DNA of 34,120 nt from an uncultured bacterium. Its GTDB lineage: Bacteria; Bdellovibrionota_C; UBA2361; CALJRW01. This document shows, one piece after another, positions 17,099 through 25,596 of this stretch. Below the pieces are notes generated by a model. It did no database searches and had not been told where the DNA came from. It saw only the letters and a list, made by a program, of their open reading frames with translations. A program made the translations under genes and the position numbers. The DNA lies in assembly GCA_937976335.1 (NCBI GenBank), contig CALJRW010000116.1, positions 1-34,120 of the forward strand. The letters run 5' to 3'. Position 1 is the stretch's first letter. Each line of letters starts with the position of its first letter.

Positions 17099-18090
17099 TT
17101 TTCCCCCTCAACTACACCTTGAATTCCAGTTCTTTGATTAGAACTACCGCCTGAATAATATTTTCTAACAACGTAAGTTTTTTTATCTTGAGACTCATAA
17201 TAAGTTCTTGCTAAAACTTCTGCTAAAAGCCCAAAAACGAGAAACTGAATACCGATAATAATCATCATTACAGACAAAGTAAGCATTGGCCTATTACCAA
17301 TTGCTGCACCCATTACAAATTTATCAAAAACTAGCATAGCTAAAGCAAAAAAACCTATTCCACCTGTTAACATTCCAATAACACCAAAAAAATGAATAGG
17401 ACGTTTTGCAAAGCCTAATAAAAATTTAACAGTAAGCAAATCAAGAACTACTCGTACGGTTCTTGAAATTCCATACTTAGACTCTCCAAACTGTCGAGCT
17501 CTATGATTAACTGGCATTTCGTAAATTTTAGCTCCAATTTGATTTGCAAGAGCAGGAATAAATCTATGCATTTCTCCATATAGCTTAATTCCGTGCGCAA
17601 TATCCCTAGTCATTACTTTAAGGCTACATCCATAATCGTGAAGAGAGACTCCGGTAATTTTTGAAATTAGCCAATTTGCTAATCTACTTGGAATCTTTCT
17701 AGAAATAAGCTTATCTTTTCTGTCTTTTCTCCACCCCGCAACTAAGTCATAACCTTCGTTTAACTTTTTAACCATCTTAGGAATTTCAGAAGGATCATTC
17801 TGCAGATCGCCATCAAGCGTTATAACAACTTCATATCTAGAATGCTCTAGACCTGCAGCCATTGCCGCTGTTTGTCCAAAATTTCTTCTAAATTCTATCA
17901 AAAAGAAATGAGGATCGTCCTTTGCGACACTAACTAAACCTCTAACCGTCTTATCCTTAGATCCATCATCAACAAAAATAAGCTCATAAGGAACATTCAT
18001 CGGAGCTAAAACTTTAGTAAGCTCATCATACATTAATGGCGCATTTTCTGCTTCGTTATATAGAGGAATTATTACTGATATTGATGTCAT
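17068..18090 (-). CDS. GT2-family polyprenyl-phosphate glycosyltransferase (DPM1/ArnC-like)
   Basis: A 340-residue inverting GT-A enzyme. It opens with ISVIIPLYNEAENAPLM, has the metal/nucleotide motif FVDDGSKDKT and the TLDGDLQNDPSEIP (DxD) segment near 94-107, then a GxRKDRKDKLISRK region and two C-terminal transmembrane helices (about 225-300). This layout is that of enzymes making polyprenyl-phosphate-linked sugars at the inner face of the membrane (DPM1, GtrB, ArnC). It heads the glycosyltransferase run. The upstream minus-strand sequence TAGAAT followed by 11 nt of nearly pure A may be its -10 region. Confidence 0.9.
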   Translation of the reverse strand: MTSISVIIPLYNEAENAPLMYDELTKVLAPMNVPYELIFVDDGSKDKTVRGLVSVAKDDPHFFLIEFRRNFGQTAAMAAGLEHSRYEVVITLDGDLQNDPSEIPKMVKKLNEGYDLVAGWRKDRKDKLISRKIPSRLANWLISKITGVSLHDYGCSLKVMTRDIAHGIKLYGEMHRFIPALANQIGAKIYEMPVNHRARQFGESKYGISRTVRVVLDLLTVKFLLGFAKRPIHFFGVIGMLTGGIGFFALAMLVFDKFVMGAAIGNRPMLTLSVMMIIIGIQFLVFGLLAEVLARTYYESQDKKTYVVRKYYSGGSSNQRTGIQGVVEGENWNQQRVQSQ

Positions 18091-18345
18091 ATTTTTTTTT
18101 TATTCTATAGCTAAATGTTAAGTTAATAGAATAACTTAAAAATTTGTTCTTTTCAAATTTAGTTTTAGTGTTTCGAAAGCTACATCTTGCTTATAATACT
18201 GAAGATATTGAGTATTTCTTAAGTTTTAGTGCTAGAGAAAGTTCAAAAAGCAATTTCTGAACAATAGTCTCTTAAAAACCTTTCCACTTTCTCTAAAGAT
18301 AGAATAAGGATATGCATCACATCGCTAAGGCTATCTGGGATTAGT
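18091..18345. other. 255-bp intergenic region with two inverted repeats
   Basis: No gene seen. A perfect 8-bp inverted repeat TTAAGTTA-6-TAACTTAA lies at 18118-18139, upstream of the GT2 start; a perfect 10-bp inverted repeat TAGAGAAAGT (18233-18242) / ACTTTCTCTA (18286-18295) with a 43-nt loop lies downstream of the TPR gene. Neither has a T run of terminator type. Confidence 0.5.
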
Positions 18346-19737
18346 TTAAGAATCTAAGAAACCTTTACATTCTTTAATTTTATTAGAAATTTCATCTCTG
18401 ATTACATTGTCCAAACTGCGAATATCATTGTCTACTTCTAAGGCTTTCTTATAATCGCTAACAGCATCAGCATAGTAATAAGCATCTCTATTTAAATCAG
18501 CTCTGAACATATAAAAAAAAGGATTATCTGCTTTAATGTTAATAGCTTTATTAATACTTTTGATAGCCTCATTATATTTGTTAATACCTCTATATGCTAA
18601 ACTAAGTTGGTAAAAATTTTGAGGGTCTTTCGGATTTAAATTAACTAAGATTTGTAAATCTTCCTTAGCTTCCTCAAATTTACTTATGCTCATCAGAACT
18701 TTTACTCTTCCCTTATAGGCCCTGACAAAATTAGAATCTATTGCTAACGCTTTTTCAAACTCAGCTAATGCCTCAGGAAAATCTCCCAATCTAAAATAAG
18801 TATTTCCTGCCCATAGAAAAGCACGCTTATCGTTAGGGTTTAATAACTTAACTTTCTCAAAATTTTCTAATGCTGTTGCAGGTTTATTCAAACGACATAA
18901 AACTCGTCCTAAATAAAGATAACATATCTCATTATCTTGATCTAACTCAATTGCTCTTTCAAAAGCTTCACGAGCTTCAGTATAACTTCCTTTTTTTTCT
19001 AAGACTCGCCCTTGAAGACGGTGTAAAACTTCACTATCTTCGTCTATCTCTATTGCTTGATTAAAACAATCTAAAGCTAGCTCAAACTTATTTTGCTTTT
19101 CATAAGCTTGCCCTAACATCTTATAGTACTCTACATCTTTTAACTTAGGCTCTAGTTCCCCAGCTTCCTCAAAGTCAGCAATAGCATTTTCTACCTGAAG
19201 AGAATACATATAAACAGCACCTCGAGCTAGATAAGTATCCGCTAACATAACTTCTTTTTCTAAAAGAATATTAAAACATTTGAGAGATTCATTAAAATTC
19301 TCAGATTTCCTCAAGTCAGTTCCTAAAGAAAACAAGGCAACATTATTGTTACGAACTAACTCTATAGCTAAGTCTAATAACTCAATTTTACTTTTTTCTT
19401 CATCACCTAAGAGTATAGGCTCCTCATCTCCTACTGCTAGTTGAGATAAAATAAAACAAATTTTCCCTTTTAAAGAATTTTCTAAGTCATAATCTGTATA
19501 TAAATCATTTAAATAATAAGAAAATTCATTATGCAAATTATACTCTTTAGCTAAGATTAGGATAGGTTCAGAGGTTAAATCATTTTCAAGAACACATTTT
19601 ATAGTTCTTTTACAAGCTTCTTCTAAACTAACTCCTTTAGGAAGATTTGAATCGAACCATTCGATACTTTTACAAAATTCAGGAACTTGACTAACTAACT
19701 CTTGACGGTTTTTATTTGACTGAGCAGGGAACAACAT
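18346..19737 (-). CDS. Tetratricopeptide repeat protein
   Basis: A 463-residue protein without signal peptide or membrane segment. From about residue 132 to 450 it consists of consecutive 34-residue TPR units (for example ALDCFNQAIEIDEDSE, AREAFERAIELDQDNE, ALAEFEKALAIDSNF, AIKSINKAINIKADNP), each with the A-x3-F-x3-I/A-x-L/I-x-P/D pattern. The first 130 residues are helical but do not match the repeat and may cap it. TPR arrays bind other proteins; no partner is shown. The gene is monocistronic with a very good leaderless-type promoter (19744-19772). Confidence 0.85.
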   Translation of the reverse strand: MLFPAQSNKNRQELVSQVPEFCKSIEWFDSNLPKGVSLEEACKRTIKCVLENDLTSEPILILAKEYNLHNEFSYYLNDLYTDYDLENSLKGKICFILSQLAVGDEEPILLGDEEKSKIELLDLAIELVRNNNVALFSLGTDLRKSENFNESLKCFNILLEKEVMLADTYLARGAVYMYSLQVENAIADFEEAGELEPKLKDVEYYKMLGQAYEKQNKFELALDCFNQAIEIDEDSEVLHRLQGRVLEKKGSYTEAREAFERAIELDQDNEICYLYLGRVLCRLNKPATALENFEKVKLLNPNDKRAFLWAGNTYFRLGDFPEALAEFEKALAIDSNFVRAYKGRVKVLMSISKFEEAKEDLQILVNLNPKDPQNFYQLSLAYRGINKYNEAIKSINKAINIKADNPFFYMFRADLNRDAYYYADAVSDYKKALEVDNDIRSLDNVIRDEISNKIKECKGFLDS

Positions 19738-19743
19738 CCATAT

Positions 19744-19772
19744 ATTATATAAGCATTCTGTATCCTAAACAA
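19744..19772 (-). promoter_or_regulatory. Promoter of the TPR gene, leaderless type
   Basis: Minus-strand TTGTTT (19767-19772), 17-bp spacer, TATAAT (19744-19749), then 6 nt to ATG 19737. Close to consensus throughout. Confidence 0.65.
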
Positions 19773-19821
19773 ATTTATAAATTTTATTTTACTGATAATA
19801 CTAAAAAGATTTACCCAACAA

Positions 19822-20002
19822 TGGGTCTGTCGGAAAATAGAATTCGTCGCGAAAAAAAAGATTTTTGAGTTAAAGGTTGAAAAAATGAAAATAAAAAACG
19901 CAAGCGTATCAGTAGGATACGTTGAGTATTTTTCTTTTCATTTTTTTAATCTTTAGCCAAAAAGCTTTTTTTGTAGAAGAATTCTATTTTCCGACAGACC
20001 CA
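19822..20002. mobile_element. 181-bp palindromic element with 24-bp perfect terminal inverted repeats (MITE-like)
   Basis: The ends 19822-19845 (starting TGGGTCTGTCGGAAAA) and 19979-20002 are perfect 24-bp reverse complements. The interior is an imperfect palindrome all the way to the centre: A-rich tracts around 19850-19898 mirror T-rich tracts around 19922-19978, and the tip is CGTATC (19905-19910), loop AGTAG, GATACG (19916-19921). The trinucleotide CAA flanks both sides (19819-19821, 20003-20005) and could be a 3-bp target duplication. There is no ORF inside. It lies between the 3' end of the aro operon and the TPR promoter, where the T-rich sequence behind the central hairpin on both strands may end transcription both ways. 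Confidence 0.65.
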
Positions 20003-20100
20003 CAATTGAGCGCGCAGGTGCAAGGTTAAGAGCTATATTTCTTTACCTTTAATATCCAAAAAAAAGAGAAAAGAGCAGTAAATAAGCATAATAATAGATG
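20003..20100. other. Spacer between palindromic element and aroC
   Basis: Together with 19738-19821 and the palindrome this makes a 363-bp gap without a protein gene. I see nothing specific in this part beyond the GC-richer tract GAGCGCGCAGGTG near 20009. Confidence 0.5.
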
Positions 20101-21180
20101 CTATAAATACCCATTTCTCATCAAATAATGATCAATCAAGACAATAGCAGCCATTGCTTCAACAATTGGAACTGCTCTAGGTACAACACATGGGTCGTGC
20201 CTTCCTTCAGCTTTTAGTTCTACTTCTTCAAAATTAGTATTAACTGTTTTCTGATTTTTCATGATCGTAGATACTGGTTTAAAAGCTACATTGAAATATA
20301 TATCTTCACCTGAACTAATACCTCCCAAAACTCCTCCAGAGTTATTAGTTTTAGTTCTTATTTTGTCATCCTTTATATAAAATTCATCATTATGCTGACT
20401 GCCTCTAAGCTTTGTGCCATTAAAGCCTGAACCAATTTCAAAACCCTTAACCGCGTTTATTCCTAGCATTGCGTGACCTAAGTCTGCACTTAGCTTATTA
20501 AATACAGGCTCTCCTAAGCCTACTGGACATTTTCTGATTAGTCCTCCAACAACACCACCAATTGAATCACCTTGATCTCTAACTTCTTCTATTAAAGCAA
20601 TCATTTCTACGGCTTTTTTTTCATTCGGACAACGAAGAATATTTTGCTCAATTTTTTCTAAAGTAAGTGAAGTTAAGTCTACGTCAGCAGATAACTCTCC
20701 AACTTTTGAAACATATGCGAGAATTTCAATGCCTTCCTTCTCTTTTAAAAATTTTTTAGCGATAGCTCCTGCAGCAACTCTTGCAAGTGTTTCACGAGCC
20801 GAAGCGCGCCCACTTCCTCTCCAGTCTCTTAGACCGTACTTCGCTTGATAAGTAAAGTCTGCATGAGATGGCCTATAAACACCTTTAAGTTTATTATAAT
20901 CTTCTGAACGCATATCTTTATTTTTTGCAAGTAAAAGTATTGGAGTTCCTGTAGTTCTCCCTTCGAAAACACCAGAAAGAATAGAAATTTCGTCTTGCTC
21001 TTTTCTAGGAGTTGCGATTTTACTTTGCCCTGGTTTTCTTCGGTCTAAATCTGGTTGTATATCAGCTTCACTTAACTCTAAACCTGGAGGGCAGCCATCG
21101 ACAACAACTCCAACACTACCTCCATGCGATTCTCCAAAAGTTGTGATTTTAAATAAATTACCAAATGAGTTTCCTGCCAT
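20101..21180 (-). CDS. aroC: Chorismate synthase
   Basis: Converts EPSP to chorismate, the last shikimate-pathway step, using reduced FMN. The 359-residue length is normal. Signature sequences are [19 protein letters not shown] (residues 15-33), [20 protein letters not shown], the [22 protein letters not shown] block near 122-143, GIGSGF-like [19 protein letters not shown], and the C-terminal [20 protein letters not shown]. Histidines and arginines of the active site (SH near the N-terminus and GRHDPC) are present. It is the last gene of the aro operon, 2 nt behind aroD. Confidence 0.98.
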   Translation of the reverse strand: MAGNSFGNLFKITTFGESHGGSVGVVVDGCPPGLELSEADIQPDLDRRKPGQSKIATPRKEQDEISILSGVFEGRTTGTPILLLAKNKDMRSEDYNKLKGVYRPSHADFTYQAKYGLRDWRGSGRASARETLARVAAGAIAKKFLKEKEGIEILAYVSKVGELSADVDLTSLTLEKIEQNILRCPNEKKAVEMIALIEEVRDQGDSIGGVVGGLIRKCPVGLGEPVFNKLSADLGHAMLGINAVKGFEIGSGFNGTKLRGSQHNDEFYIKDDKIRTKTNNSGGVLGGISSGEDIYFNVAFKPVSTIMKNQKTVNTNFEEVELKAEGRHDPCVVPRAVPIVEAMAAIVLIDHYLMRNGYL

Positions 21181-21182
21181 AA

Positions 21183-21854
21183 TTATTCTAGACCTAAAAT
21201 ATTTTTAATTTCTTCAAATTGTTTTTTATTTAACTGTCCTGGAGCCGTACTTTCTTCATTACTTAGAGGCGAAAAGAAAAGTTCATTATACCAAAGAGAA
21301 GCAAAAATTCTAGTTAAATAACCAAATTCACCCATTCCTAAGATAATTATATCTTTTTTTATTTTTTTTAAATACGAAGCTAAATTCAATAAGGTAATAG
21401 CATCTTCTTTAGTTTTACAAAAACATGCTATTTTATAAATTTTTGGCTGAAAGGGTTCCATTTCTTGCACAATAGCAAGTAAAAAATCTAAACCAGGAGT
21501 TTCAGTATAGTTATGATAAGAAGCAATTAAGTTAAGATTGGAGCCGCATATATTATCTAAATCATTTTTTTGCTCTTTTATATCAAAATCAAAATAAACT
21601 GGTTTTTCCTTAAGACTTTCTATTATTTGATTCTTTAACTCTTTGTTCATCTTTTCAGGTTTGAGCTCTTTTCTTCTAAATAAAAATATTAAACATTCAG
21701 GAAATTTTTCAACTAGAGCTAGAATCTTTTTGAGCTCTAGATCTTCAATATAATCAAGCCAGATTTCAAAAAAATCAAAATCATCTAATTCCTCTGATAT
21801 GATTTTTTCAATATCAGAAAGCATATTTTTAACTATAGGCAAACAATACTTCAC
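21183..21854 (-). CDS. aroD: 3-dehydroquinate dehydratase, type I
   Basis: Dehydrates 3-dehydroquinate to 3-dehydroshikimate through a Schiff base. Overall conservation looks low, but the catalytic points are all there: [11 protein letters not shown] for the E-x-R-x-D strand (with W in place of R), [12 protein letters not shown] holding the general-base histidine, [17 protein letters not shown] with the Schiff-base lysine, [13 protein letters not shown] for the S/G-M-x-x-x-G-x-x-S/T-R segment, and [11 protein letters not shown] at the C-terminus. At 223 residues it is at the short end for the family. The start overlaps the aroE stop by 4 nt. The replacement of R by W in the second-strand motif is worth noting. 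Confidence 0.85.
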   Translation of the reverse strand: MKYCLPIVKNMLSDIEKIISEELDDFDFFEIWLDYIEDLELKKILALVEKFPECLIFLFRRKELKPEKMNKELKNQIIESLKEKPVYFDFDIKEQKNDLDNICGSNLNLIASYHNYTETPGLDFLLAIVQEMEPFQPKIYKIACFCKTKEDAITLLNLASYLKKIKKDIIILGMGEFGYLTRIFASLWYNELFFSPLSNEESTAPGQLNKKQFEEIKNILGLE

Positions 21855-22669
21855 AATATCTCCTCTACAGTTCTTCTCATTACATCAAGTGGAGCTTTAT
21901 TTTCTGTGTACATTTCAAACTGCTTTGCAGCTTGGTAAATAAACATTTCTAAACCTGAAATTACAGTACATCCTTTTTTTTCAGCAATTCTTAGAAGCTG
22001 TGTTTTTCTTGGATTATAAACTAAATCAAACACTATGTGCTCAGCTGATAAAAATTTTTCTTCTAAAGGACTATCATCTACTTTAGGATACATCCCCACT
22101 TTTGTTGCATTAACTATAATGTCAGCCTCAATTGGTTCTTTTAAAGAATCCATAGCAAGACAATCAACTGAAAATTCTTCTGCTAACTTTTCTGCCTTTG
22201 CTTGAGTTCTATTAGTAACAGAGACACGTACTCCTTCCTCTTTTAATCCGCATATTGCACTTCTTGCCGCCCCGCCTGCTCCTAAAATTAAAGCTCTTTT
22301 ACCTCTAAGATCTGCAATTTTTTTAAGTGGCTCCACCACTCCATAAATGTCTGTATTTGAGCCAATTAATCGTCCCTTTTGTATTGTAATAGTATTTACC
22401 GCACCAACAGCTAAAGCTATAGAATCAACTTCATCTAAAAAGGGAATAACAGATTCTTTGTGTGGGAGCGTCACACTCACTCCACTAACCTGGTCTTGTT
22501 TGAATTTAGTTACTACGGCTTCAAGCTCTGAAGTAAGAACCTGCTTCTTCTTAAAAGAAAATTTTAATTTTAGTACTTCATAAGCCGCATTATGTATTTG
22601 TGGAGACAAGCTGTGCTCAATAGGATTACCTATAACATAACAAGATTTAATGTCAGAACTATCATCCAT
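21851..22669 (-). CDS. aroE: Shikimate dehydrogenase
   Basis: Reduces 3-dehydroshikimate to shikimate with NADPH. The 272-residue enzyme has the substrate motif NPIEHSLSPQIHNAAY (residues 15-30), the catalytic lysine in VSVTLPHKESV, GAVNTI, and the NADP loop LILGAGGAARSAICGL with VTNRTQAKAEKLA behind it (R of NRT contacts the NADP phosphate). The C-terminal GLEMFIYQAAKQFEMYT segment is canonical. It overlaps aroD by 4 nt and lies 4 nt behind aroK. Confidence 0.96.
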   Translation of the reverse strand: MDDSSDIKSCYVIGNPIEHSLSPQIHNAAYEVLKLKFSFKKKQVLTSELEAVVTKFKQDQVSGVSVTLPHKESVIPFLDEVDSIALAVGAVNTITIQKGRLIGSNTDIYGVVEPLKKIADLRGKRALILGAGGAARSAICGLKEEGVRVSVTNRTQAKAEKLAEEFSVDCLAMDSLKEPIEADIIVNATKVGMYPKVDDSPLEEKFLSAEHIVFDLVYNPRKTQLLRIAEKKGCTVISGLEMFIYQAAKQFEMYTENKAPLDVMRRTVEEIL

Positions 22670-22673
22670 TGTT

Positions 22674-23183
22674 TTAACAGTTTAGATTTTTAATGATTCT
22701 TTCAGCAACAAGACTAGGAGATAGCTCATCAGTAGTAACTTTTAAATTTGCAGCCTCTTCATATATAGGAAGACGAGAATCATAAAGCTCACGAGCCTTT
22801 TCCTTGTCTTGAAAAAGAGGCCTATCTTTAACTAAATTATTACTTGCTAACCTTTTTGATAAAACATCAAAACTAGTTTCTAAATACACTAAAAATATAT
22901 CTGCTTTTTTTAAAACTTCAAGGTTGTTATTTGAAAACAAGACACCACCTCCACCGGAAATAACTATATTTTCTTCAAGAAGAGCACTCTCAAGACAAGC
23001 AGTTTCTAAAGCTCTAAAGTAATCTTCTCCAAAATTTTTAAATATCTCTGATACCGATTGAACTTCAGCACTTTTAAGAATCAAGCTATCAAGCTCAACT
23101 AAAGGAGACTCTAGTTTTTTAGCAATAATTGGAGCTACAGTGGATTTACCACTACCCATAAATCCAGTGAGAAGAATTTTCAT
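22674..23183 (-). CDS. aroK: Shikimate kinase
   Basis: ATP-dependent phosphorylation of shikimate to shikimate-3-phosphate. The 169 residues carry the Walker A loop LTGFMGSGKSTVAPIIAKKL, the D-S-L-I segment for the D-x-D region, FGEDYFRALETACLESAL (F-R-x-x-E motif), the substrate glycines VISGGGGVLF and the lid arginine in LVKDRPLF. Size and order are normal. It is 3 nt behind aroA. Confidence 0.95.
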   Translation of the reverse strand: MKILLTGFMGSGKSTVAPIIAKKLESPLVELDSLILKSAEVQSVSEIFKNFGEDYFRALETACLESALLEENIVISGGGGVLFSNNNLEVLKKADIFLVYLETSFDVLSKRLASNNLVKDRPLFQDKEKARELYDSRLPIYEEAANLKVTTDELSPSLVAERIIKNLNC

Positions 23184-23186
23184 TTT

Positions 23187-24494
23187 TTAACCTCTAATAC
23201 CTATATCGGCCTTAATACCTATATCAGATAGTAAATTCCAAAAATTTGGAAAAGACTTCCCTACTACCTCTGAATCTTCGATTTCTATACCTGAAATACG
23301 AGCAGCTAAAACTGAGAATGCCATTGCCATTCTATGATCTTCATAAGTTTTAATTACGCTAGGAAGCACTTTGCTTCCTAGCACTCTTATACTACTTTCT
23401 CCCAACTCTGTCTTTACTCCAACTTTGGCTAATTCAGTTTTTAAGGCAGAAAGACGATCTGTTTCTTTTATACGTAATGTTTCTAAACCAGTTAAATTGC
23501 TGACACCATTAGCAAAACTAGCAAGCACTGCAAAAGTTTGAGCACTGTCTGGCATATCGTTAAAATCAGCATTAATTGGCAAAAGTTCCTTTGGCCCTAT
23601 AACTTCAACCCAAAATTGAGCACCATCCTGGCCTGAACTAACCTTACATCCCATTTCTTCTAGCAATGGCAAACACTTTAAATCTGCTTGCTTAGAATTA
23701 GCTGGTACATTATATGTTCTAATTTTCCCAGCTGTTGCCGCTGCTATCGCCCAAAAATAACAAGCCCCTGTTGCATCTCCTTCGACAGCGTAATTATTTG
23801 CTTTGTAATAAGATTTTTCTTCTACTAGAAATTCATCTTGATTATTAAAATTCACCTGAACTGCAAAGCTTTTCATACAATCAATAGTTAATTCAAGATA
23901 AGGTTTTGAAACTAGCTTCTCCTTTATTTTGAGCTTAACGCCTCCAAATAAAGGAGAAGTTAAAAGTAAACTCGAGATATATTGACTGCTAATTGAACCA
24001 GAAAGTTCAATTTGAGATAAATTTTTAAGTTTTTTGCCTTTAATTTTTAAAGGCGGACAACCTTCTTTTTCTAAATACTCTATATCAGCACCTACATCTT
24101 TTAAAGCATCCACTAAAATTGCTATTGGCCTTTGATGCATTCTTTCACTACCTATTAGCTCGACTTCAAGCCCGGGAATTGCAGCAATTAAGGAGGTAAG
24201 AAATCTCATACTCGTTCCTGCAGGACCAATATCAATTTCACCCTTATAAGAATTAAAATTACCACCAGAAACTTTCAAACCCTTCTCGTCTTCTTTAATT
24301 TGAACACCTAAGGCTTTTAGAGCTTCTTTCATTACTTTTACATCATCACACTTTGAAGGATTTTCTATTAAGCTTTCACCTTTTGAAATAGCTGCACAAA
24401 TGAGGGCACGATTAGTGAAACTTTTAGAGCCAGGAATGTAAACTTCCGCATCAATAGCCTTATTTGGAGAATTAAGTACAAGCGATTTATTCAT
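23187..24494 (-). CDS. aroA: 3-phosphoshikimate 1-carboxyvinyltransferase (EPSP synthase)
   Basis: Condenses shikimate-3-phosphate with phosphoenolpyruvate. The 435-residue protein contains PGSKSFTNRALICAA (residues 21-35), the PEP-binding loop GPAGTSMRFLTSL (about 92-104, where many bacterial enzymes read GNAGTAMRPL), SERMHQRPI, SGSISSQYISSLLL, the DFNDMPDSAQTFAVLA catalytic segment and RIKETDRLSAL. The C-terminal TYEDHRMAMAFSVLA is standard. Its Shine-Dalgarno-like AAGAG precedes the ATG. Confidence 0.96.
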   Translation of the reverse strand: MNKSLVLNSPNKAIDAEVYIPGSKSFTNRALICAAISKGESLIENPSKCDDVKVMKEALKALGVQIKEDEKGLKVSGGNFNSYKGEIDIGPAGTSMRFLTSLIAAIPGLEVELIGSERMHQRPIAILVDALKDVGADIEYLEKEGCPPLKIKGKKLKNLSQIELSGSISSQYISSLLLTSPLFGGVKLKIKEKLVSKPYLELTIDCMKSFAVQVNFNNQDEFLVEEKSYYKANNYAVEGDATGACYFWAIAAATAGKIRTYNVPANSKQADLKCLPLLEEMGCKVSSGQDGAQFWVEVIGPKELLPINADFNDMPDSAQTFAVLASFANGVSNLTGLETLRIKETDRLSALKTELAKVGVKTELGESSIRVLGSKVLPSVIKTYEDHRMAMAFSVLAARISGIEIEDSEVVGKSFPNFWNLLSDIGIKADIGIRG

Positions 24495-24501
24495 TTAACT
24501 C

Positions 24502-25593
24502 TTAAATTAAAATAAACTTTAAAGCTTCTTCTAAAACATCATTATCGACTTTTTGGTCATAAGAAGCTGCACCAATACCTTCTAAAAGTGTCCATTTAAT
24601 TTCAGAACCATAGTTCTTTTTATCATGTTTTATAAGTTCAAATATTTTATTTTGTTCACATTCAAAATTAAGCTTAGACTCAAAACCTAATACAGCGACA
24701 GCATCTAAAATAATAGAAAAATATGAATCTGAAATTTTTCCTAAAATGGCAGACATCTTGGCTTCAACTATCATTCCCAAAACAACAGCCTCTCCATGTA
24801 AAAGTGGCTTTTTTGTACTTTGACTTATAGATTCGACAGCATGACCAACTGTATGACCAAAATTTAATATTTTTCTATGCCCTGATTCTTTTTCGTCTAA
24901 ACTCACAACTGCAGATTTTATTAAGCATGAATTATATACTAAATTTAAAAGATCTTTTGGCTCATAATCAGAAAAGTCTAGTTTAAGAAGTTCATGAAAA
25001 TGATCAGAACTTTTTATTAAGCCATGCTTTAAAACTTCTGCCAAACCTGATCTAAAATCTCTTTCTGGTAAAGTTTCTAAAAAACCCACATCTACAAATA
25101 CTGCTTTTGGTTGACTAAAAGAGCCTACAAGGTTTTTTATCTTAGAGAAGTTAATAGCAACTTTTCCCCCAATGCTTGCATCAACTTGAGCTAATAAGGT
25201 TGTTGGAACATTGACAAAATCTATACCACGCATGTAAGTCGATGCAGCAAAACCACCTAAATCTCCTATAGCTCCTCCTCCGAGATTAATAACAAGAGAT
25301 TTTCTATCAGCATTAATATCTAAAAGCTTAGCCCAAATTTTTTCTAAAAACTCAGTAGCTTTAGCCACATCTCCGGAAGGAACAATAAACTTATGAACAT
25401 CTTCTAATTTAACTTTTTTTAAAAACTTATCTAAGCATAAAGTTTCTACATTAGAATCACTCAGAACTAAAACATTGGAATATCTTTCTATTTCAACAAT
25501 TGTAGAAAAATCCTGAAGCGCATCGTTTCCAAAGTAGATTTTAGAGCTTCCAAGAGAGCTTTCAACTTCAATGTTTATTTCTTTATATATCAT
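24502..25593 (-). CDS. aroB: 3-dehydroquinate synthase
   Basis: Converts DAHP to 3-dehydroquinate with NAD and a metal ion. The 363-residue protein has the NAD/substrate motif GGGAIGDLGGFAASTYMRGIDFVNVPTTLLAQVDASIGGKVAINF and NLVGSF, the metal-ligand region SGLAEVLKHGLI, and the second histidine block NFGHTVGHAVES and LLHGEAVVLGM. All are in expected order. It starts 3 nt behind the fused chorismate mutase-DAHP synthase gene, so DAHP is handed to the next enzyme encoded in the operon. Confidence 0.97.
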   Translation of the reverse strand: MIYKEINIEVESSLGSSKIYFGNDALQDFSTIVEIERYSNVLVLSDSNVETLCLDKFLKKVKLEDVHKFIVPSGDVAKATEFLEKIWAKLLDINADRKSLVINLGGGAIGDLGGFAASTYMRGIDFVNVPTTLLAQVDASIGGKVAINFSKIKNLVGSFSQPKAVFVDVGFLETLPERDFRSGLAEVLKHGLIKSSDHFHELLKLDFSDYEPKDLLNLVYNSCLIKSAVVSLDEKESGHRKILNFGHTVGHAVESISQSTKKPLLHGEAVVLGMIVEAKMSAILGKISDSYFSIILDAVAVLGFESKLNFECEQNKIFELIKHDKKNYGSEIKWTLLEGIGAASYDQKVDNDVLEEALKFILI

Positions 25594-25596
25594 ATC

